64,000 nucleotides of DNA from Ornithinimicrobium tianjinense (GCF_014636495.1 NZ_BMEM01000001.1:1-64000); one strand, 5' to 3'; counted from the stretch's first letter, positions 50,592 to 59,490 are shown. Made by a program: numbers and translations. The notes: generated by a model not told the origin, from the letters alone.

Positions 50592-52040
50592 GTGGGCAGC
50601 CCGAGCGCAGTGGTGGTCGGGGCCGGGCCGAACGGCCTGGCCGCGGCCGTGACGCTCGCCCGCGCGGGGGTGGCCGTCACCGTGCTCGAGCGCAACGACA
50701 CGATCGGCGGCGGCGCACGGACCGCGGAGGACACGCTGCCGGGCTTCCGGCACGACATCTGCTCGGCCGTGCACCCCAGCGCCTACGCCTCGCCCTTCTT
50801 CACCCGGTTCGGGCTGCGCGACCGGATCCCGTTCGTGGACCCCGACGTCCCCTACGCCCACGGGCTCGACGCGGGGCGGGCGGTGCTCGCCTGGCGCGAC
50901 CTGGAGCGCACGGCGGACGGTCTCGGGCCGGACGGGCCGGCGTGGCGGTCGCTCTTCGCACCGTTCGTGGACGACCCCGAGCTGGCCGCCGCGCTCCTGT
51001 CGGACTCACCGCTGCGCCCGCCGGCGCGGCCGGTGGGCCTGACCCGGCTCGCGCTGCGGGTCCTTGACCAGGGCACGGTGCTGTGGGACAGGCGGTGGCA
51101 GACCGAAGAGGCTCCGGCGCTGCTGACCGGCGTCCTCGCGCACCCGATCCAGCCGATGCCGGGTCTGGGCACGGCGGCGGCCGGGCTGGTCCTGGCGGCG
51201 CTGGCCCACCTCGAGGGGTGGCCGCTGCCGGTGGGCGGCAGCCAGGCGATCGTCGACGCCCTCGCCGCGGACGCCGTCGCGCACGGGGCCCGGACCGTCA
51301 CCGGTCACGAGGTCACCTCCCTGGGCGAGCTCGAGGACGCCGACGTCGCCATGCTCGACGTGAGCCCCCGCGCCCTGCTCGCCCTGGGCGGAGACCGTCT
51401 GCCGAGCCGGTATGCCGCGTGGCTGCGCCGCTACCGCTACGGCGGCGGGGCCGCGAAGGTGGACTACGCGCTCTCCGGGCCGGTGCCCTGGGCCGACCCC
51501 GGCCTCGGACGGGCCGGCACGGTGCACCTGGGCGGGTCGCGCGGGCAGATGGCGGCGGCCGAAGCGGCGGTGGCGCACGGTCGTCAGCCGGTCCGGCCCT
51601 ACGTGCTGGCCTCGCAGCCCACCACCTTCGACCCGACGCGAGCCCCGGAGGGCCAGCACGTGCTGTGGGCCTACACGCACGTGCCGGCAGGCTCCTCCCT
51701 CGACCCGACCGAGACGGTGACCCGGCGTATCGAGGAGTTTGCGCCGGGGTTCCGCGACGTGGTGCTCGCCTCGTCCGCGCGCTCGGCCGAGGACCTGGAG
51801 CGCTACAACCCCAACTACGTCGGCGGCGACATCGCGGTGGGCAGCGTGGGGCTGCCCCAGCTGCTGGCCCGGCCGGTGCCCTCGCCGGCGCCCTGGCGGA
51901 CCCCGCTCGCGGGCGTCTACCTCTGCTCCTCCGCGACACCTCCGGGGCCGGGGGTCCACGGGGTGTGCGGGTGGCGGGCCGCCCTCGCCGCTCTTCGACA
52001 CGACCTCGACGTCCGGCAGGAGCCGGACCTCTCACCGTGA
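50592..52040 (+). CDS. FAD-dependent oxidoreductase (phytoene-desaturase-like)
   Basis: A 482-residue flavoprotein of the phytoene desaturase/amine oxidase superfamily. The dinucleotide-binding motif [20 protein letters not shown] is followed by the acidic end of strand 2 (VLERND), GGGART and the C-terminal FAD segment [20 protein letters not shown]. The GTG at 50592 follows TACTCG by 5 bases and gives the typical N-terminus. No carotenoid genes are adjacent, so a general NAD(P)/FAD-dependent role is safer. A SRPBCC gene follows 19 bases later. Confidence 0.87.
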   Translation: MGSPSAVVVGAGPNGLAAAVTLARAGVAVTVLERNDTIGGGARTAEDTLPGFRHDICSAVHPSAYASPFFTRFGLRDRIPFVDPDVPYAHGLDAGRAVLAWRDLERTADGLGPDGPAWRSLFAPFVDDPELAAALLSDSPLRPPARPVGLTRLALRVLDQGTVLWDRRWQTEEAPALLTGVLAHPIQPMPGLGTAAAGLVLAALAHLEGWPLPVGGSQAIVDALAADAVAHGARTVTGHEVTSLGELEDADVAMLDVSPRALLALGGDRLPSRYAAWLRRYRYGGGAAKVDYALSGPVPWADPGLGRAGTVHLGGSRGQMAAAEAAVAHGRQPVRPYVLASQPTTFDPTRAPEGQHVLWAYTHVPAGSSLDPTETVTRRIEEFAPGFRDVVLASSARSAEDLERYNPNYVGGDIAVGSVGLPQLLARPVPSPAPWRTPLAGVYLCSSATPPGPGVHGVCGWRAALAALRHDLDVRQEPDLSP

Positions 52041-52059
52041 CCCCGCAGGAGGCGCCCTC

Positions 52060-52500
52060 ATGTCCGTCAACACCAGGCTCATCTCGGCCCCTCCGGAGGC
52101 CGTCTTCGCGGTGCTCTCCAACGGCTGGCTCTACCCGGTGTGGGTCGTCGGCGCCTCGCGGATGCGCGCCGTCGACGACAAGTGGCCAGCCGTCGGGGCG
52201 CGCATCCACCACTCGGTCGGGGTCTGGCCGGCCCTCATCGACGACTCGACCAGCGTCCTGGAGTGGGACCCGCCGCGGCGGGCGGTCCTCCAGGCGCGCC
52301 TGTGGCCGGTCGGGGAGGCGACCGTGTCGCTCGACGTCGAGCGTTCGGGCGAGCAGGCGTGCACCGTGACGATGACCGAGACACCGTCCAGCGGACCGCT
52401 GGCCTGGCTGCCCGGACCCGCGGCGGAGGTGCCCATCAAGGTCCGCAACGTCGAGGCGCTGCGGCGGCTCGCCTACCTCGCCGAGGGCAGGGCCGACTAG
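52060..52500 (+). CDS. SRPBCC family protein
   Basis: A 146-residue START-like protein beginning with NTRLISAPPEAVFAVLSNGW, followed by WVVGASRMRAVDDKWPAVGA, which is typical of actinobacterial SRPBCC proteins found beside phytoene-desaturase-like oxidoreductases. The ATG at 52060 has CAGGAGG 7-8 bases upstream. It is co-directional with and probably transcribed with the preceding oxidoreductase, hinting at a shared hydrophobic ligand. Its 3' end overlaps the convergent SDR stop by four bases. Confidence 0.85.
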   Translation: MSVNTRLISAPPEAVFAVLSNGWLYPVWVVGASRMRAVDDKWPAVGARIHHSVGVWPALIDDSTSVLEWDPPRRAVLQARLWPVGEATVSLDVERSGEQACTVTMTETPSSGPLAWLPGPAAEVPIKVRNVEALRRLAYLAEGRAD

Positions 52501-53066
52501 CTCTCAGGCTCGCGCATCGTCAGGTAACGCCGCAGGAAGAAGGCGCTGACGCGGCGTCCCACCCCCGGCACGAGGCGCTCGCCGAGCACCGCGACCTGGG
52601 CGATGGGTCGGGGCGCGAGGATCAGCTCCGGGTCTCGAGGCAGCGCGCGCACGATCCGGCTCGCCAGGGCGTCGGGATCCATGGGGCGCCCCTGCAGCTG
52701 GCGGACCAGGCGCACGCCGACCCGGTTGGCGCGGGTCGCGGGCAGCCCGGGGTTGATGTGGTCCAGGAGCGGGGTGTCGACGAAGGCGGGCGCCACGACG
52801 GTGACGCGCACGTCATACCGGCGCGCCTCGACGCGCAGCGCCGTGCCGAGGGTGACGACGGCGGACTTGACGGCGGAGTACGGCACCATGGCGGGCACCG
52901 GCAGGATGCCCGCGAGCGAGCCCATGAGGACCAGGTGACCGGCGCGCTGCTGCCGGAGCTGGGGGTAGACCGCCTCGACGCAGTGGACGACCCCGCGCGC
53001 CCGGTGAGCGCGGACCAGCGCGGCGCCGATGCCGCGCGCGCCGCCCGTCACCACGACGACGCTCAC
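52497..53066 (-). CDS. Short-chain dehydrogenase with large internal deletion
   Basis: A 189-residue SDR-like protein. It begins VSVVVVTGGARGIGAALVRA (cofactor glycine motif) but jumps after only about 8 residues to GVVHCVEAVYPQLRQQRAGH, which in intact SDRs lies some 80-90 residues further on. The acidic cofactor residue, the NNAG motif and the catalytic Asn region are therefore missing, while the Ser (LMGSLAG) and the Y-x3-K (YSAVK) remain. The deletion is in frame. The GTG at 53066 overlaps the DUF72 stop by four bases. Probably non-functional as a classical dehydrogenase. Confidence 0.8.
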   Translation of the reverse strand: MSVVVVTGGARGIGAALVRAHRARGVVHCVEAVYPQLRQQRAGHLVLMGSLAGILPVPAMVPYSAVKSAVVTLGTALRVEARRYDVRVTVVAPAFVDTPLLDHINPGLPATRANRVGVRLVRQLQGRPMDPDALASRIVRALPRDPELILAPRPIAQVAVLGERLVPGVGRRVSAFFLRRYLTMREPES

Positions 53067-53875
53067 GGACCCACCCTGAGCAGGTGCTCCAGTCGCAACG
53101 CGTCGAACGGCGCGTGCACCTTGACGTCGTTGTCGAAGTAGACGTAGACGTCGGCCTCCTGGCGCCACCGGCGCACGCGTTCGGCCCAGCGCCCCAGCGC
53201 CTCGTCGCCGTAGCCGCTGACGTAGAGCTCGGTGTCGCCGTGGAGGCGCACGTAGACGACGGGCGCGGTCACGTCCTGGAGCATCGGCCAGCGGCCCGCG
53301 GTGTCTGCGACGACGTTGCCGATGCCGTGGCGCCGCAGCTGCTGGAGGTAGCGCGGCTCGTCCGCGAAGCCGGCGCCCCTGACCTCGAGGACGTGCCGGA
53401 GCGGACGATCCTCGACCGGTTCCAGCCAGGTCCGACCCGCCACCTTGTCGTCGTGCTCGCGGGCCAGCTCGGCTGCGGCGCCCGTGGAGCGGGGCAGCTC
53501 GGCGAAGAACCCCTCGAGCTGCTCCTCGTCAAAGGCCTGCCGCTCGGGCAGCTGCCAGAGGACCGGCCCGAGCGTGCGACCCAGCGCGAGCACGCCCGAG
53601 GCGAAGAAATTGGCCAGCGCCGTGCGCGCACCGCGCAGCCGCAGCATGTGCGTGATGTAGCGCGGGCCCTTGACCGAGAAGACGAAGTCCTCCGGCGTCT
53701 CGGCCGCCCACCGCTCATAGCTCGAGGGCCGCTGCAGGCTGTAGAAGGAGCCGTTGATCTCGATGGTCGAGAGCAGCCGGGAGGCATGCTCCAGCTCTCG
53801 CCGTTGCGGCAACCCGGGCGGGTAGAAGACACCGCGCCACGGGCGGTAGCGCCAGCCGGAGATGCCGATGCGCAC
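53063..53875 (-). CDS. DUF72 domain protein
   Basis: A 270-residue TIM-barrel-like protein of the DUF72 (YecE) family. RIGISGWRYRPWRGVFYPPG, EINGSFYSLQRPSSYERWA, FVFSVKGPRYITH and the C-terminal DVYVYFDNDVKVHAPFDAL are diagnostic. The molecular function of the family is not established. The GTG at 53875 begins the conserved strand. The next gene is coupled by a GTGA overlap. It is divergent from rtcB; the 102-base gap contains an inverted pair of the GTATGCC motif. Confidence 0.9.
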   Translation of the reverse strand: MRIGISGWRYRPWRGVFYPPGLPQRRELEHASRLLSTIEINGSFYSLQRPSSYERWAAETPEDFVFSVKGPRYITHMLRLRGARTALANFFASGVLALGRTLGPVLWQLPERQAFDEEQLEGFFAELPRSTGAAAELAREHDDKVAGRTWLEPVEDRPLRHVLEVRGAGFADEPRYLQQLRRHGIGNVVADTAGRWPMLQDVTAPVVYVRLHGDTELYVSGYGDEALGRWAERVRRWRQEADVYVYFDNDVKVHAPFDALRLEHLLRVGP

Positions 53876-53977
53876 CGGGTGCAGGCCCACCCCTGGACGG
53901 TATGCCGTGCCCGCGCACCCGGGCGCGGCGAAAAGGCATGGCGGGCGGCGGCATACCCGACCTAGCCTCGACGGATC

Positions 53978-55153
53978 ATGGAGAAGATCACGCCGAGGCT
54001 CCTCAGCTGGGCCTCGATCCTGGACCCGCAGACCCGCGAGCAGGCGGAGCGGACGGCGCAGATGCCGTTCATCCACCCGCACCTCGCGCTGATGCCCGAC
54101 GCCCACCTGGGCCGGGGCGCCACCGTCGGGTCGGTCATCCCCACCGAGGGGGCGATCATGCCGGCCGCGGTCGGCGTCGACATCGGCTGCGGCATGGTCG
54201 CCGTGCGCACCCAGCTGCGCGGGGAGGACCTGCCCGAGGACCGTGGCGAGGTGCGTCGGCAGATCGCGCGCAGCGTGCCGCTGTCCGCCGGGGCGCAGAA
54301 CCGCACGATCGCTCGCGAGCACACGCAGCGGCGGCTGGCCGACCTCGAGGAGCGCGCTGCGGCGATCGACCTCGACCCCGGGAGCTACGCCAAGGCGTGG
54401 CGGCACCAGCTGGGGACGCTCGGCTCGGGCAACCACTTCCTCGAGGTGACGCTCGACGAGTCAGGGACGGTGTGGCTGTTCCTGCACTCCGGCAGCCGCG
54501 GTGTCGGCAACCGGATCGCGACCCACCACACGAAGGTGGCCCAGGACTACTGCCGTGCGCACTGGATCAGCCTCCCGGGCGACGACCGCGACCTGGCCTA
54601 CCTCGTCGAGGGCACCGAGCAGTTCGACCACTACGTCCGCGAGATGCAGTGGGCGCAGCACTACGCCCTGCTCAACCGCGAGGAGATGATGGACCGGATG
54701 GTCGAGCAGCTCCGGCGCTGGGCCGGGGCCGAGGTGGAGCGCCTCGAGGAGATCAACTGCCATCACAACTACACCGAGCCGGAGCGGCACTTCGGCCGGC
54801 AGGTGTGGCTCTCGCGCAAGGGCGCCATCTCGGCGCGCGAGGGCGAGGCGGGGCTGATCCCGGGGTCGATGGGCACCGCGTCCTACGTCGTCGAGGGTCT
54901 GGGCAACCCGGTCGCGCTGCACTCGGCGCCGCACGGCGCCGGCCGGGTCTACTCACGGAGCCGGGCGCGCAAGGAGTTCACCCTGGAGCAGCTCGCGGAG
55001 GCGATGAGCGGCATCGAGTACGAGCACTCGGCGGCCTTCCTCGACGAGATCCCCGCGGCCTACAAGGACATCGACCAGGTGATGGCGGACGCCGCGGACC
55101 TGGTGCGGGTGCGGCATACCCTCCGCCAGGTGGTCAACGTCAAGGGCACCTGA
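53978..55153 (+). CDS. rtcB: RNA-splicing ligase RtcB
   Basis: A 391-residue RtcB, which ligates RNA 3'-phosphate or 2',3'-cyclic phosphate ends to 5'-OH using GTP and Mn2+. Metal-site segments MPDAHLGRGATVGSVIP, GVDIGCGMVAV (metal-binding cysteine), LGSGNHFLEV, HSGSRGVGNRI and NCHHNY are all present. The C-terminal histidine that becomes guanylylated is in LHSAPHGAGRVYSRSRARKE. The ATG at 53978 follows TAGCCT by 9 bases. No archease gene is adjacent. A strong hairpin terminator follows the stop. Confidence 0.95.
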   Translation: MEKITPRLLSWASILDPQTREQAERTAQMPFIHPHLALMPDAHLGRGATVGSVIPTEGAIMPAAVGVDIGCGMVAVRTQLRGEDLPEDRGEVRRQIARSVPLSAGAQNRTIAREHTQRRLADLEERAAAIDLDPGSYAKAWRHQLGTLGSGNHFLEVTLDESGTVWLFLHSGSRGVGNRIATHHTKVAQDYCRAHWISLPGDDRDLAYLVEGTEQFDHYVREMQWAQHYALLNREEMMDRMVEQLRRWAGAEVERLEEINCHHNYTEPERHFGRQVWLSRKGAISAREGEAGLIPGSMGTASYVVEGLGNPVALHSAPHGAGRVYSRSRARKEFTLEQLAEAMSGIEYEHSAAFLDEIPAAYKDIDQVMADAADLVRVRHTLRQVVNVKGT

Positions 55154-55178
55154 GCGCCCCGCGGTGTCCGGGTATGCC

Positions 55179-55213
55179 GCCGCCCCCGACCCGTGCACCG
55201 GGTCGGGGGCGGC
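55179..55213. terminator. Hairpin terminator between convergent genes
   Basis: GCCGCCCCCGACCCG (55179-55193) pairs perfectly with 55199-55213 around a 5-base loop. It sits between the convergent rtcB and metalloprotease genes and has no U-tract, as is usual for GC-rich actinobacterial terminators. The left arm extends into a GTATGCC motif. Confidence 0.7.
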
Positions 55214-55239
55214 GTCGTGCCCGGTCTGGTGACCTGGGG

Positions 55240-56034
55240 TCAGTTGCCGTACAGGGCCTGGATGCCCTGACGGTCCTCGTTGGTCATCGACAGGTCGGAG
55301 CTGGAGCCGTTGCACTGCGGGTAGTGCATGATCGACGCGCTGTCGTAGGGGGTCAGCGCGCGCCAGTTGTTGTCCTCGAAGCAGGTGCCGGCCTCGGGGC
55401 GGGTGTGCTCGTGGCGCAGGCCGAGGGTGTGGCCCAGCTCGTGACCCATGATGTTGCCCGGCGTCCAGGAGCCCGAGCTCATGAGCGAGCGGGCGTTGAC
55501 CAGGATGTTGCGGCCCGACTTGCTGGTGCTCGGGAAGAACGCGCGGGCGATGTACTGCGTCGTCTTGGTCGGCTCGACCGAGAAGACCACCGAGCTGTTG
55601 CGGGTCGTGCAGGAGCCGTCCTGGGACGAGACGTAGGCGTAGTTGATCCTGGACGAGGCGCCCTCCCACAGGGCGGTGCCCTGGGCCATGGCGTTGACGA
55701 CGTCGGCCTTGTCCTTGCCGAAGCGGTCGGAGACGCAATAGGTCAGGTTGGCGACCTGGGTGGCGCTCCAGACGTCGTCGCGGCCGTTGACCCGGTTGAC
55801 GACGAGGCTGTCGGTGGGCGTCGAGGACCCGACGAGCGAGTCGTAGAACTGGTGCAGCTCGCCGTTGCTGTCGACCGGCTCGTCGCCGTTGACGATGTAG
55901 GTGCCGTCGGCGTCCTGGAAGGTCGCGGCCTTGAACTCCTTGTAGGTCGGGATCGTCGCGGCGGCTGCTGTGGTCGCGGTGAAGGCGACGGCCGCGAGAG
56001 CGGCCAGGGCCGTGCGGCTGGTGGTGCGGAACAA
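55240..56034 (-). CDS. Secreted metzincin (matrixin/astacin-like) metalloprotease
   Basis: A 264-residue secreted zinc endopeptidase. A signal peptide of about 26 residues (ALAALAAVAFTATTAAAA) is followed by a pro/N-terminal part and a metzincin domain with HELGHTLGLRHEH (H198, E199, H202, H208, E209) and a Met-turn SIMHYP (M236). Cysteines at 100, 142, 218 and 241 could pair. The start is a TTG at 56034, supported by GGGGAG 7 bases upstream and the signal peptide that begins there. Likely an extracellular protease; substrate unknown. Confidence 0.88.
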   Translation of the reverse strand: MFRTTSRTALAALAAVAFTATTAAAATIPTYKEFKAATFQDADGTYIVNGDEPVDSNGELHQFYDSLVGSSTPTDSLVVNRVNGRDDVWSATQVANLTYCVSDRFGKDKADVVNAMAQGTALWEGASSRINYAYVSSQDGSCTTRNSSVVFSVEPTKTTQYIARAFFPSTSKSGRNILVNARSLMSSGSWTPGNIMGHELGHTLGLRHEHTRPEAGTCFEDNNWRALTPYDSASIMHYPQCNGSSSDLSMTNEDRQGIQALYGN

Positions 56035-56438
56035 CAGGGTCTCCCCTCGAGTGGTGGATCCGACCGGGACAGGTCGGTGACGGGGACGCTAGGGACCTGG
56101 AGCGCCGTGCTAGCACCCGGTATCACATTCGTGCTGGTCAGCGCCGTCGGTTCCGGATCCTCTCCCCGGAGCGGGTCTCTGCGAAAACCCGTTGCGGCAC
56201 GGCATACCCCTCCGGCACGCTGGTCGGCATGACAACGAGCACGGTGATGGGGACCGTGTCTGTCGACGGAGCCTGCTGACCCGTCCTTGAGAGGACGTCG
56301 GGTGCCGTCGTCGGCACGGGCTCCCCGGTCCTGAGCGTCTCGCGACGCCAGATCTGATCCTTACCCAGCGGCATCGAGCCGCCTCTCCCCGGGCCGGCGC
56401 TCGCCTGCCCGCCACCGATGCACCGACGGAGGACATCC
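56035..56438. other. Gene-poor leader region upstream of small ORFs
   Basis: About 400 bases contain no convincing gene. A 16-codon open frame starts at 56229 but has no clear ribosome-binding site. A GGCATACC motif occurs near 56203. Short complementary stretches around 56285-56330 (GTGCCGTCGTCGGCAC) suggest structured leader RNA for the small genes that follow. Confidence 0.5.
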
Positions 56439-56579
56439 ATGTCTCGCCCCCACCCGTTCACGCCCGACAGCACGTCCGGCGTGGCCACCGACCCGACCGA
56501 CGGAACCGACCGCGAGAGAGGAGGACACCCCCATGAACGCCTACCTGGACACCCTGGTCGCGCAGAGCATCGCCCATGA
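56439..56579 (+). CDS. Possible 46-residue leader peptide
   Basis: An ATG at 56439 has GGAGG 6 bases upstream and opens a 46-codon frame rich in Pro, Asp, Thr and His that ends at 56579. It overlaps the start of the better supported small gene at 56533 in another frame. It could be a translated leader that couples to that gene, or a chance frame. No similarity is recognised. Confidence 0.3.
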   Translation: MSRPHPFTPDSTSGVATDPTDGTDRERGGHPHERLPGHPGRAEHRP

Positions 56580-56718
56580 GCGCGAGCACCAGCTGCAGCA
56601 GGCGCTGCGCCACCGCGAGATCCGCGACGCTCGGCGTCTCCGCGGCCGCCACCTCGCGGTCGCGCACCAGCACGGGCTGCGCGCCCGCGTGGCCAGCATG
56701 CTGGCGCTGTCGCACTGA
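56533..56718 (+). CDS. Small helical protein, AQSxAHERE family
   Basis: A 61-residue basic, helical, histidine- and arginine-rich protein with YLDTLVAQSIAHEREHQLQQ at the N-terminus. The ATG at 56533 has GAGGAGG 8 bases upstream, and a strong hairpin terminator follows at 56765. The gene at 59290-59490 encodes a relative sharing the pattern Y/H-x-D-L-x-A-Q-S-x-A-H-E-R-E-x-x-L-Q at the same position. No characterised family was recognised; the amphipathic pattern suggests a nucleic-acid- or protein-binding helix. Confidence 0.7.
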   Translation: MNAYLDTLVAQSIAHEREHQLQQALRHREIRDARRLRGRHLAVAHQHGLRARVASMLALSH

Positions 56719-56764
56719 GCTGGCGTGTCGGCGACGGTGGCCGACCGTGAAGATCACCGCCGAG

Positions 56765-56801
56765 ACGGGCCGTGGGTGAGCACGACTCACCCACGGCCCG
56801 T
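56765..56801. terminator. Bidirectional hairpin terminator
   Basis: ACGGGCCGTGGGTGAG (56765-56780) pairs perfectly with 56786-56801 around CACGA, followed by TCTTCG. It lies between the convergent small gene and the DUF222-HNH gene and can serve both. Confidence 0.8.
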
Positions 56802-56817
56802 TCTTCGTGCGCGGACG

Positions 56818-58920
56818 TCAGGCCACGTCGTCCGTCCCGGTCGGCTCATGGGCGTCCGAGCGGTCCTTGGTGCGGACGGGGCCCTCCCCGGTGCTGACGT
56901 CGTCCTTCTCGTCGAGCCCGAGGAGATCAACGAGGGTGGGGTGGGCCCGTCCGGAGGCGGGCGGGTCGAGGTCGACGCAGGTCTGGCCTGTCCGTGCTCG
57001 GTAGCGGTTGGCGGGATGGTCGGCGAGAGCCGCGTGGATGAGCTGCCCGGCCCGGTCGCGTCGGGCCTCGCGTGCCGCCGGGCCCGCGGCCGCGCCGCCG
57101 CCGCGCGCGGGGCCGTGGAGGTAGGTGCGGTAGTCATGGGTCCGAGTGGTGACGACCTGCCCGAGCAGCGTGGTCACCGTGAGGTCGCGGCGCGTGTCGA
57201 GACTGAGGTGCCACAGACCCTCGGTCTTGAAGCGGTGGGGGCGCTTGGCCAGGAGCGCGAGATTGAGCTCGCTGGTCGACCCGCCGGCCCACCCGTACGG
57301 GGTGACGTGGTCGAGCTCGCCGGCGTGGGCACCGGTGCGGGGCCCCGGTGCTCGCGACAGCTGATCGGCGGCGATGACCTGTCTGCGCATGTCTGTGTCG
57401 GGACGGTACGTCGCGATGCTCCGTTCGACCAGCCGCCCGTCGAGGGGATCGGTGACCAGACGATGGAGCGTGGTGCCCGGGAAGAGCGCGAGCTCGCGGG
57501 CGTGGTGGTCGGTGATGAAGAACGGGTTCGGGCCAAGGACCTGGGCCACTCGCCCCCGAAGCCTCGACCGGGCGGCCGGACGGCCGTCGGGTGGAGGGCC
57601 GTCGGGTGGAGGGCCGTCGGCTCGGGGTCCGTCGGGTGGAGGGCCGTCGGGTGGATGATCGCCCAGTTCGCTGGTGTGCCCGCAGCGGACACAGACGGCG
57701 AAGCCCCCGGCCAGCGCGGCGTAGGGGACGACGACCTGCAGCGTCACGGTGGGCAGAGCATTGAGGACACGGAGCATGTGCTGGATGTCGTCCGGGGCCA
57801 GGGCATCGTCGAAGAGTGCGTCCTGGTCTCGCTCGTCGCCCTGAGACTCGCTGCCGTCACCCCCACTGCCGTCACCCCCACTGCCGTCGTCCCCACCGCC
57901 GTCGTCCCCACCGCACTCACCCCCGGAGCCTTCACGCCCGCTGCCCTTGACGCCCTGCTCCTCATCTCCGTGTGCGTCGGTCGCGTCGCCTGTCGTCGGG
58001 GTGTCCGCGCTCGTCGTGGTGTGGGGGGTCGACGTCCCCCCAGTCGCCGTGTCGGTGTCCGTGTCGGCGTCCGCGCCCGTCCCGGGCAGCGGGACGGTGC
58101 CGTACATGAGCAGGGTCTGTGCGGTGTCGGCGCGGAGCTGGTCCAGGGTGCGCGGGTCGCCCTGACGGCGCAGCGTCCGGGCGGCGCGGTCGAGGCGTTG
58201 GCCGCCGGCGACGATCGACGCTGAGGGGCCGGTCACGCGCAGGGTGGCGGTGCCGTCGTCGTGGACACGGACACTGACCCGTCGTCGTTCGTAGGCCCGG
58301 GCCCGCCGGTTGCGTTCGTCCTCGGGATCGGCGGCACGGGCCGCGGTGACCTCTGACTCGAGCGCGGCGCTGAACGCCTGGTAGCCCCAGGGGCGGCCGT
58401 GCAGGTCTCCGTCGGGGTCGAGCCGGTCGGCCGCGGCGAGTGCGGGATCCGGGCCGAACAGCGACTGGGCCACGAGCAGACGCTGGGCTGGACCGAGCCC
58501 TGCGGTGGCCTCGTGGAAGGCGCGGACCAGCGGCCAGGAGCTCTCGCCGCGGCGGAGGGCGTCCTCGACCAGTCGCGCGAGGTCGCCCGGTGCGGAAGCG
58601 GCCTTGATGAGGGTGCGTGCCTCGCCGACGCCGAACCCGGCCGCCAGCTCGAGCTCCGCCGCGGCCAGCGAGCGGGCCGCCGAGGCCACGGTGGCCTGCT
58701 GGGTCTTCGTCAGCTCGATCCCGACCAGGTCGCGCTGGGCCAGGACCCGCTCCTGGACCCGTGCAAGCAGGGCTCGCGAGGCGGCGATGAGCTCGGCGTC
58801 GGCGACCGCACGGCTGGCCGCGATCGACCGCAGGGCCAGCACCGTCTCGTCGACGTCCGTCTCGCCCGCCCAGCCGTCCGGCTCGCCCGCCCGGGCACCC
58901 TGCTCTCCCGTCGAGGTCAC
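56818..58920 (-). CDS. DUF222/HNH endonuclease family protein
   Basis: A 700-residue protein. The N-terminal DUF222 region (ALRSIAASRAVADAELIAAS, then GIELTKTQQATVASAARSLA, GFGVGEARTLI) is helical. A long Asp/Gly/Ser and Pro-Asp-Gly low-complexity linker follows, then an HNH-like nuclease site (ELDHVTPYGWAGGSTSELNL, LLAKRPHRFKTEG). The family includes the mycobacterial 13E12 repeat proteins; activity is generally unproven. The GTG at 58920 is preferred to 58929 because GGGGAGG lies 8 bases upstream of it. The gene is flanked on both sides by related tiny genes. Confidence 0.85.
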   Translation of the reverse strand: MTSTGEQGARAGEPDGWAGETDVDETVLALRSIAASRAVADAELIAASRALLARVQERVLAQRDLVGIELTKTQQATVASAARSLAAAELELAAGFGVGEARTLIKAASAPGDLARLVEDALRRGESSWPLVRAFHEATAGLGPAQRLLVAQSLFGPDPALAAADRLDPDGDLHGRPWGYQAFSAALESEVTAARAADPEDERNRRARAYERRRVSVRVHDDGTATLRVTGPSASIVAGGQRLDRAARTLRRQGDPRTLDQLRADTAQTLLMYGTVPLPGTGADADTDTDTATGGTSTPHTTTSADTPTTGDATDAHGDEEQGVKGSGREGSGGECGGDDGGGDDGSGGDGSGGDGSESQGDERDQDALFDDALAPDDIQHMLRVLNALPTVTLQVVVPYAALAGGFAVCVRCGHTSELGDHPPDGPPPDGPRADGPPPDGPPPDGRPAARSRLRGRVAQVLGPNPFFITDHHARELALFPGTTLHRLVTDPLDGRLVERSIATYRPDTDMRRQVIAADQLSRAPGPRTGAHAGELDHVTPYGWAGGSTSELNLALLAKRPHRFKTEGLWHLSLDTRRDLTVTTLLGQVVTTRTHDYRTYLHGPARGGGAAAGPAAREARRDRAGQLIHAALADHPANRYRARTGQTCVDLDPPASGRAHPTLVDLLGLDEKDDVSTGEGPVRTKDRSDAHEPTGTDDVA

Positions 58921-58982
58921 GTTGTTCACCTCCCCTCAGCCGATGTCCCTCACCCTTCCTCCCCGGGTGTTGACCTGGAACC

Positions 58983-59010
58983 AGGCTAGAACGTCTGTAC
59001 GAAGAAGCAA
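58983..59010 (-). promoter_or_regulatory. Promoter of the DUF222-HNH gene
   Basis: On the minus strand TTGCTT (59010-59005) and TAGCCT (58988-58983) are separated by 16 bases. Together with the ribosome-binding site at 58935-58929 this suggests a conventional leadered transcript about 60 bases upstream of the start codon. Confidence 0.6.
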
Positions 59011-59289
59011 GGCGTGCGGGCGACCCTGTGGACAACTCCCAACCGTCTTCGGGGGATGTGGATCAACCGACGGTTCAGCCCGGCCGGTACCGGAGCGGAG
59101 GCCGCCTCGCTCAAGCCCCCAGGTCCCGGGTCGCCGCAGGTCAGGAGGTGGTGATACCAGGCTGTGACCAGCTCAGCACTGTCCCGATACCGCGCGCCCC
59201 CATGGTGGTTCGACGGCCGGCGGGTCATACCGACAGCGTGACCTCGCCACCAGCCTCACCACCCAGCCACACCCTCGAAGGGAACCACC
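59011..59289. other. Intergenic region upstream of the second small gene
   Basis: No gene is visible. Apart from the divergent promoters, the stretch contains several CATACC/GATACC-like AT patches (59153, 59190, 59228) and ends with the ribosome-binding site AAGGGAA of the small gene at 59290. Confidence 0.5.
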
Positions 59290-59490
59290 ATGTACCAGCA
59301 CATCGACCTCATGGCCGCCCAGAGCATGGCGCACGAGCGGGAGCGCACCCTCCAGCGCGACCTGGCGCAGCGGGGCTCGCGGCCCGGCCAGGCCCACGGT
59401 CACGCCGTGACCCGCGCCGAGCTCGCCCGGCACGTCTGGATCGGCCGGATGCTCGTCCGCGCGCACCTGCGCCCCGCTCCCGTCCAGTGA
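59290..59490 (+). CDS. Small helical protein, AQSxAHERE family
   Basis: A 66-residue basic protein beginning MYQHIDLMAAQSMAHERERT. It aligns without gaps to the first 20 or so residues of the product of 56533-56718, while the C-terminal halves differ. The ATG at 59290 has AAGGGA about 7 bases upstream. An inverted pair of the GTATGCC motif (59500-59552) follows and may act as its terminator. Function unknown. Confidence 0.72.
   Translation: MYQHIDLMAAQSMAHERERTLQRDLAQRGSRPGQAHGHAVTRAELARHVWIGRMLVRAHLRPAPVQ

Noticed and set aside
57585-57655. Insertion of a mobile repeat inside the DUF222-HNH gene
   Set aside because: The repeated CCGTCGGGTGGAGGG units keep the frame and encode a Pro-Asp-Gly linker typical of this family, so this is coding low complexity.
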